The translations under genes were made by a program, and so were the position numbers. From Ipomoea triloba (Eukaryota; Streptophyta; Magnoliopsida; Solanales; Convolvulaceae): a DNA stretch of 64,000 nt. The notes under the pieces were generated by a model. That model did no database searches and was not told the origin of the DNA. It saw only the letters and a list, made by a program, of their open reading frames with translations. The stretch spans positions 26,540,203-26,604,202 of the forward strand of contig NC_044921.1 of the NCBI RefSeq assembly GCF_003576645.1, read 5' to 3'. Of this stretch, positions 56,701 through 64,000 are shown in pieces (the first letter of the stretch is position 1; the number at the start of each line of letters is the position of its first letter).

Positions 56701-59700
56701 CAAGCTAAGCTAGCCACACCCACCGCACTGCACCTTTTTATATTGTATTATTATTGCCGGCCACTCAGATCACTTTTTCAAAAAAGATAAATGTTTTCTA
56801 AATACCATACTACTGTACTATTAAAAATTAAATTAAAATATTTAACACGCGCTAGCTAGCATCCATTTAATTTAAATGACCACTGCACAGAGAAGATCAG
56901 AGTTAACTAGAGCCATTTTAATTTTAATTTTTAATTTAATGCGTTACGTTGTATCTAATAAAATTTTAATTAGATAGATAATTAAACAAATTAATTACAT
57001 TTAAAATTTATGAAAAAATGTTTTTCTTAAAATATGGTTTAATAAATAATAAGTAATTAAGATAATGATGAGTTATATATAAAGATAAAGACAGAACCAG
57101 TTCTAAGGTCTTAGGCGTTGAATTCTGTGGAGAAGATAGCATAAAGCAGATAAGAGAGAATTTTCAAATGGTCCCAAAACCTCATGTTTTTGTCTACACT
57201 CTACTGATTATGTGCATGTCTTTTATGTAACACAAATATGTTAATTGTTACATGACTCATTTCATTAACTGGTTAATTAGTTTTTTTTTTAAAACTATTT
57301 TCTTTGTCATCAAATTAAATGCTTTTTTTTTAACCAACGAGTTAATTACTGGCCTAATGCCCACTAATAAATTGTTTTAGTTAATGAGTCATCTCGATCA
57401 AACTTTATTACAATAAAGAAATGCAGAAGATGGATTCAGACACAAGCTAATAAGCAACACAGGTCCAATCTAGCTTCTGTCTTCTTCAAAGTTGACCGTG
57501 GATACGCCGCCACCTCCTTTTCTATACATTACTAAGATAATAGAACTAAACTTTTCCTACAAATTAAATTTAAATTAAGAACAAGAAAAAAATTATTATT
57601 ACTATTATTATAAGTTTAAATTTAATCCCCATGAAAAAAAAAAAAAAAAAAACAAGAAAGAATCGAAAAGGAGAAAGATTTTGTTTATATATGTATGTTT
57701 GATGGCATCCAGCTAGCTGCGCGCTTTATGCAGCTAGCACTATATGAAGTTCCGTCGTCGTGTGCTGATCGGAGGTGAGGGACTAACTAACATTCCCCCG
57801 GCCCGGCCGCCTTCTTACTAGTACGCATTTCTGTTTCCCAACAAAGCAACATAAAGATTGATAAAAGCAGCTTTTTAATTTAAATATATGTATGTATTTA
57901 TTTAAGCTCTTGTGACCTTTCCCTTTATGTCTACGCCCTAGGGTATGGTTAAACATCATATCGAATCTTTAATTTAAATGTTTAGTAACTTTCAAGTTAC
58001 AACACTCACCCAACATCTCCTTGTGCATGTCCATTTTTTAAAACCATGCCTGTCCTACTGTACGTACGTGCCTAGCACCGCAGCTTGTATCTTTTCTAAT
58101 TAAAACCTTAAAATCATATCCACTCACAAAATATTTTGTTTTAATTTGGTCATCAGATCAGAAACCAACCTGCTAATATATATATTGTTCAGACAGTATA
58201 TTTAATTTCTCTGTATATATGTTTGTATCATACATATATATATATAGAAGCAATACTTACATATGATGAATAAGGTTGACATAATCTGGAAAATTTTAAT
58301 TTTATTGAATTGGATCGGAGTATTTATATAAATACCTAGCTTGAAAGATGAATATATATATAAGAAAAGAAAAGAAAAGAAAATAGAGGTGGAATGAAGC
58401 TAAGATGAAAGCTAAGGTAGGTGATGATTAAAATGTACTTTATATAGCACTAAAACAGGACATCTTTCCTTTCCAACCCCAAGAATGGAGAACAAGAATA
58501 TGAAAAAGCTGGGCCAAAAATGATGTGTGAGGTTTTTGTGTCTTCAAGTCGGACGAATGACAGACAATTCATGGTGCTCTTCTGCACGTACTACTATACC
58601 ACCATGATTTGATTTGGTGGTCACACTGCACTACATATGTGTGTGTAAATTTAATTTGACGAAATGAAATATTTAATATTTGCATGCACTATAACACTCC
58701 TCCACTACTAGTAGTAGTGCCCGCTGTTCATCAACTTTAAAAAAAAAAAAATACTTTTGGTGTTGTTCCTAGCAAGCTAGCGCATGCATGATATAAAGCA
58801 CGCATAAATAAAGGTAAGGAATCTCCGATCCGTTTCAATCATCCATATGATTATTGCTTTTTGTATCTGGTGGGCAACCCGCCTAACTAGCTACTAGCTT
58901 CATTAGTGCAAACAACTATTGAGATGTTTTTTGAGACGCAAATCAGGGGAGAGGGAGGAAAAGAGAAGAAGGGAAAAAAGAAACAGGTGTACCTGACATG
59001 AAAAAAAAAAAAAAAAACACAGAACGTGCTAGTCGGTGCGTGCGCTACACCGAACGCTGTGTTGCAATGCACATGACTAAGGGCATGAAAATCATAAATT
59101 CTGGAAGGTCTCACAAGTCTAATAAAAATCAAAATTCTTATAGAAAGACTTTTTTTTCTCTGTACTCACCCCCTCCTTCCCTAAGTCACAAAAAACTTGT
59201 ATTGGTGATGTTTATATTGAAATCTAGATTTGTAATGTGTAAATAGAATATTACTCTTTACTCCCATGCATCCTAGCTACATACTTCAAAATATATACTC
59301 ATCATCACTGTACGACTACAATTTTGATTGATTTGACACAAGGATCGGACAAAGAAGTTTAAAGTAATGGATGCTTGAATTCAATTCTTTAATTTGGTTC
59401 TATCTCTCTGGACTTCCATTTGCGGCGCGGCTATTACCTCGATCGCTCTGGATTTTACTTTTAATTTATAATTGGGCCTCACATACGCATTGGCGTTCTT
59501 TTTCTCATCATGGGCTGCCAATTTAAGTCCTCCTCAAATGGGTTTCTTCCTCCTTGCCAAAATTGGCCTTTTCACTTTTTAAGTTTTCTGTTCTTGGGAT
59601 TACTTGAACGAAATTGTGGCATGGTTTGTTTTGGATAAATGCTAAAGAGCTTGTTATTTCAGTTATTGGAGTACTAAATAAGTTATTTAATAAAATATAA

Positions 59701-60514
59701 ATATCAAATTTACGCAGAGATTATGTATCAATATTTTAGATTGTACTTGTAGCCTGATTTTGTTATATATATATATTTTGTGTTTACAATTATTATGAAT
59801 GACTTTTCGTTGTTAGCATTGTGATATATCGCGTGCATATGTGAATTGAATGCTATCCTTCAGAATGAAGAACAGAGTTTCGAAAAATACGATGACAGGC
59901 TGACAGATAGGGATCCAAATGCTAAAGTTGACGTTGGTGACCAAGAGACGACCCGAATCTAGTGGTCAGCATGCCATACCATAATAATCTGTCAACGCAT
60001 GCATGCATGAATGCATGTGCCACAGACAGTTCCGCCTCCGATCCATCGCCCACCACAGAATTTGCCACCATACATTACTCAACAATATATCTGATCTATC
60101 TCTTAATTTTCTTGCATTGGACATGGATATATCTAGCTGACTACATTTTTATTTTGCCATGGCAGCTGGCTCAACATTGTCACGTGCTCCATAACTCCAT
60201 GTTCTACGTGTAAAAATAACAAGCATGCCACGGAAGCATGAATAGGAACAAGGTCCAGTAAAATGTAGGTGTATATGAGTTAGATTATTCGTGCAAAGTA
60301 TGAAGACTAAGGTCTAATTAGTGGGTTACTTGTATGAATCACGATTTATCTCTAGATTCTAGGGGCAAATTGAAGTTTTATGGGTATAGCATTAGTGAAG
60401 CGAACCTGAAATCCACACGGACAAGTGGACTAATATGATCATTAGTCTATGCATATATTAGTGTTACTCAATCATTTTTATAAATAAAAATGCTTGACCA
60501 CATTCACCAACCTA

Positions 60515-60552
<38 letters not shown>

Positions 60553-62234
60553 CATTTTTATAAATAAAAATGTTTGACCACATTCACCAACCTACCTAAC
60601 TTTAAACAATAGACAGCATAACTGCAATATATAAATGAAACCCTTTTGTCTTGATCATACGATGAAGTTGCCAAAGCTCTCCTAACATTTAATATCCATT
60701 GCCATTTTGTCCCTTTCTTTTTGTCTTTGTTTTTTCTTGAACAACTTTTTTATGACCACTTTTGTATTATCATATCATAGAGATCGAAATGTTAAAAAAT
60801 GTGAAATTTAGAGCTGAGTATGAAAATGTTTATATAGAACACGTACAGCTAGCAAGGTCTAACTAATAAATAATATAATGTTGTCATGCTATCAAGTTTT
60901 GTTTATGATTATAGTTTACATGCGTCATTATTTTGTTCCAAAACATCATTGACTAAGAAAATTAAACTGCATAAATATTTGAAATATAATTTTTTAATTT
61001 TTTTATAGCATACGACATACATAGCAATTAACTGCGTAACTAAACAGGTGGAATTCACTTAATTATTGTCCACCAACTGAACTCCAACTCGCACATAGAG
61101 CACCACTATAACAATAAAAGGGAAGACATAGCCATTGACGATTTTGGCAATAGTATTTTTTTTTTTTAAGTAATGAAATATTATTTTAGTAAATAAAACA
61201 GTTATAATTATATTTAATTGTAAATTATTGAAGTAAATATCATTTAGAAAGAATTATTCTAACCCCAAAAAAATATCATATAGAAATTTAACACTTGTTA
61301 TATTGAAGTAATTATCATTTAGAAAGAATTAAGGAAAAAAAGGATGTATTCAGTATTTTAGGCCACAAACTTGGACAGAGAAACCTCCATAAATATTCAT
61401 AATTTCATAGAGAGGAAGTGACAAAGACATATGTGGCGATGATTGTTTAGGTAAGGTGATGTCACTACCAATATCCTTAATCTTCGAATGCACTGCCTTT
61501 CCCTTTACACCTGCCAGGCCACAAACCATTTTATTAACATATTGTTTTTTTTACTTGAATCTAACTACCGTTGACTACAACAAATTAAAAAGTAGTCTTT
61601 TGGGGCGCAACTCTTTCTAAAATCTTCTATCTTCTTATCTACTTTTATTTGTATTGTCAAATCAAAACATCTCAATACGATTTCTTCTTACATCAACACC
61701 GACGTGGTTAAAATTTGCCAGCGCATAATCACTGCTAGACTTATATTTTTGTTCAGAAAGTCCAAAACTCTTATCTCTGGAGATTCTCCAGTCACTAGTA
61801 CGTCATGGTCATCTTAATTGCAGATCAGAGGTAGCAGTTGTCCTATATATACCATTTTCTGACAATTTCTTTGAATTTTCAGTTACCTGTTTTGCGTTTT
61901 TGTTTGTGTCTTCACATAGGTATAGGTACCACATTATCTAGTACGTACGTACAAGTGGTTCTATTTGGAGTCGTAATTTCTAAATAAATATTTCTTTGAA
62001 AGGCGGGGTCATCATCTCCATTGCTAATTAGTCCATCCGAGGAACTTTTTATGTAATGTAAAGGCATAAAGAGGTGTTTCAATTCTTGGGCGGAAGAGGC
62101 AGTTTGTGTTTGATTGGTTATACTGCTCGATCTCTCTCAAAGATTGGTTGTTTTGCCCCCTGCCTGCCCACTTATTTGTGAAAAATGTATGTCATAAAGG
62201 TGTTTGCTAATATGAGCATCAAGATGTCCTTTTG
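56701..62234. other. long intergenic region, no gene seen
   Basis: About 5.5 kb of AT-rich DNA with homopolymers and AT microsatellites. A segment duplicated around an AT run is listed separately (60469-60598). ORFs here (for example near 58900-59250 and 59962-60213) have no recognisable family or biased composition. The last ~200 bp form the ATL promoter and leader. Confidence 0.5.
60469..60598. repeat. direct duplication flanking a TA microsatellite
   Basis: ATCATTTTTATAAATAAAAA through CACATTCACCAACCTAC occurs at about 60470-60516 and again at 60551-60596 with one change, with a TA run of about 30 bp between. Confidence 0.85.
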
Positions 62235-63308
62235 ATGCTTCTCTTTTCCTTTAATTTTCTCCCACTGTCTGCAGATTTATGCCTTCACAAACTAAATGTG
62301 GAAACCGCAGTAGTCTTGGCCATACCCAATTCTGTAAAAATTTCAGCCTCCTCCTCCTCCATCTCCATGAGTAGAATTAGCCCAATTCTGTTGTTGGTGA
62401 TAGTAATTCTAGCTGTTATCTTCTTTCTGTTTGGTCTGTTTCATCTTCTGGTTAGATATTTGATGAAAAGGCCTTCTTTTTCATCTGTTTCTCAGTCCAA
62501 TAGATTCCCAGAAACAACTTCTGGCTCCCAAGCTCTGCAGCGGCAGTTACAACAGCTCTTTCGCTTGCACGATTCCGGGTTGGACCAAGCCATCATAGAT
62601 AACCTGCCACTGTTTTTGTACAAGGATATCATGGGTTTGAAGGAGCCATTTGATTGTGCTGTTTGTTTGTGTGAATTTTCAGGCGATGACAAGCTAAGGC
62701 TGCTGCCCTTGTGCAGCCATGCCTTTCACATCCACTGTATAGACACTTGGTTGCTGTCAAACTCCACATGCCCTTTGTGCAGAGGGGTGATTAGTAGCTC
62801 TGCTCATCCAAATTTGGTGTTGGCTCCTGAAGAATGGAGGAGGAGGTGGAGTCGGCCCTCCTCGGGCATTCATAATAAGACGCAAATAATGCAAGAAAAT
62901 AATGGTGGTGACATGAGGGTGTTTTCAGTGAGGCTTGGAAAATTCAGAAACCTGAATTTGCAGGGGCAGGGGGGTTCGGGTTCAGGCGAAAGAGGAGGTG
63001 ATGAGGAAAAGGAAAGTAGTAGTAGGTGCAACATTGATGCAAGGAGATGCTTCTCCATGGGGTCATTTCAGTATGTGGTTGGTGATTCAGATTTGCAGGT
63101 TGCTCTACCTAGTATTATTAGTAATGGTGGAGCCACTAAGGTTGTGAATGTTGAAGGTCCCAGTGGTGGCAGTAGCTCATTAGAAGGAAAAAAGATCAGT
63201 GCCAGAACTGAAGGGGAAAGCTTCTCAGTATCCAAGATTTGGCTTTGGTCCAAGAAAGATAATTATAAGTTTTCTTCTCATAATCCCCTGGCCCTTGCCA
63301 ATCACTAA
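62235..63308 (+). CDS. ATL46/ATL47: RING-H2 finger E3 ligase of the ATL46/ATL47 type, 357 aa
   Basis: ATL proteins are membrane-bound E3 ubiquitin ligases. From the ATG at 62235: a variable N-terminus, a transmembrane segment (about residues 49-72, ISPILLLVIVILAVIFFLFG), the pre-RING region with LQRQLQQLFRLHDSGLDQA and the GLD motif, then RING-H2 at about residues 138-180 (CAVCLCEF, LPLCSHAFHIHCIDTWL, TCPLC). The C-terminal half shares NIDARRCFSMGSFQYVVGDSDL and GESFSVSKIWLWSKKD with Arabidopsis ATL46/47. It is intronless like most ATLs. The tail ends soon after that motif, shorter than ATL47. An internal ATG at 62367 (MSRISP) could be an alternative start just before the membrane segment. 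Confidence 0.92.
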   Translation: MLLFSFNFLPLSADLCLHKLNVETAVVLAIPNSVKISASSSSISMSRISPILLLVIVILAVIFFLFGLFHLLVRYLMKRPSFSSVSQSNRFPETTSGSQALQRQLQQLFRLHDSGLDQAIIDNLPLFLYKDIMGLKEPFDCAVCLCEFSGDDKLRLLPLCSHAFHIHCIDTWLLSNSTCPLCRGVISSSAHPNLVLAPEEWRRRWSRPSSGIHNKTQIMQENNGGDMRVFSVRLGKFRNLNLQGQGGSGSGERGGDEEKESSSRCNIDARRCFSMGSFQYVVGDSDLQVALPSIISNGGATKVVNVEGPSGGSSSLEGKKISARTEGESFSVSKIWLWSKKDNYKFSSHNPLALANH

Positions 63309-64000
63309 TACAACTCAATTTGTTTGATCATCTATAATTTCACCCGGAGGAGCGTGGCATACGTATTTATTTAGAGCATTTTGTAATGTAATATCTGTGT
63401 GGATTGGCTGCACTATAATATACTGTCCTCTCTCATCTAATTTCAATTTTGTTATCTTTACACTTTTACTTTTCTAAGGAAGAATATGTTCTGTTCTCCA
63501 CTTTTACCTTAGCTTTTTGGTCTATTGTGCTTGCCTTCCTTGTATTAATAATTACGCGAGTATTAATTAGCTTTAATTTCAGAGATNATATGGATTATGT
63601 AATTTGGTGTGAAATGAGTACTGATTATGACTTTCAAACTTAAATCATCTCCACTAACTACGTTTGAGCACCAATTTAATATTCTACATATATAACTTGA
63701 ACGCATCTTCTTCTCTTACTTTCTTTGAACTAACACAAGCATGAGCTAAACCATAATTAATTATATACGGAGTATTAATGCTTTGTATTTCTAGTCACTC
63801 CATGGTCCAGGGGTAATAATAAACATTTCAAAAAAAAAAAAAAAATTAGCCATTTTTTTTTATACACAACAACAATTGTCTATTTGAAAATTTAAAAAAA
63901 GAAAAAGGGGAAATAATTGTTTTTGAAGTAAAAGATAGAAAAGCAGTATAATGAGGTGGGCATGTGAGAGTAGATATTGATTGTTGGAAGCTACAGCCTA
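63309..64000. other. 3' flank of the ATL gene, with a gap N at 63587
   Basis: AT-rich, no gene seen. The N at 63587 marks another assembly join. Confidence 0.5.

Overview
The window is eudicot plant nuclear DNA: AT-rich intergenic sequence, intron-bearing genes with GT-AG borders, plastid and peroxisome sorting signals, plant-only families (GASA, ATL, CBP60, PADRE, PUB) and typical plant transposons. An asterid is plausible but I cannot name the species. Single N characters at 19685, 34565, 36389, 39423 and 63587 mark it as a scaffold with closed gaps.

Gene layout, left to right: a small putative secreted-peptide gene (1321-1524, -); a 15-exon aminoaldehyde/betaine aldehyde dehydrogenase of the ALDH10 family (4010-7291, -); a small conserved WADQWD protein (8321-8572, -); a 7-exon plastid-type RsmG/GidB 16S rRNA methyltransferase (9212-11219, -); a doubtful small ORF (13409-13663, +); a GASA/snakin peptide (17044-17337, +); a U-box/ARM E3 ligase of the PUB40 type (23566-25167, +); a 7-exon CBP60 calmodulin-binding transcription factor (50094-53398, +); a PADRE/DUF4228 protein (55621-56563, -); and an ATL46/47-type RING-H2 ligase (62235-63308, +). 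These genes are independent of each other; no operon-like or cluster logic is visible.

The dominant feature is one Ty3/gypsy LTR retrotransposon of the Tat lineage at 26593-42560, read on the minus strand, with 408-bp LTRs, TG..CA ends and a perfect 5-bp target duplication. The order gag-PR-RT-RNaseH-archaeal-type RNaseH-integrase runs from 42 kb down to 33 kb. Between the integrase and the 3' LTR lie antisense (plus-strand) genes with their own TATA boxes, a 5'-UTR intron and a spliced coding region, bracketed by GC-rich palindromic arrays.

Inside this antisense region is the most unusual object of the window: a nearly complete 5S rRNA sequence (30402-30516) fused to an inverted copy of the element's own gag (30517-32158), flanked on both sides by copies of the same ~445-bp antisense-ORF segment. 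The three joined pieces are all in RNA-sense orientation, and two of the joints show short microhomology, one of them at the exact 5' end of 5S RNA. This looks like serial template switching by reverse transcriptase.

The pol region also holds two kilobase duplications joined by single Ns and six separate in-frame tandem duplications that all have a unit of exactly 42 bp. I read these as assembly artefacts; removing them gives an element of about 12.65 kb.

Other mobile DNA: a minus-strand Helitron candidate with A|TC..CTAG|T ends, a terminal hairpin and ~115-bp internal repeats (45323-48840); a hAT element with perfect 8-bp TSD (43023-43503); a Mutator-like foldback element with 10-bp TSD (21975-22374); a Tourist/Harbinger-like MITE (21031-21684); a copia RNase H remnant between LTR-like repeats (18268-18788); and several weaker MITE or SINE candidates.
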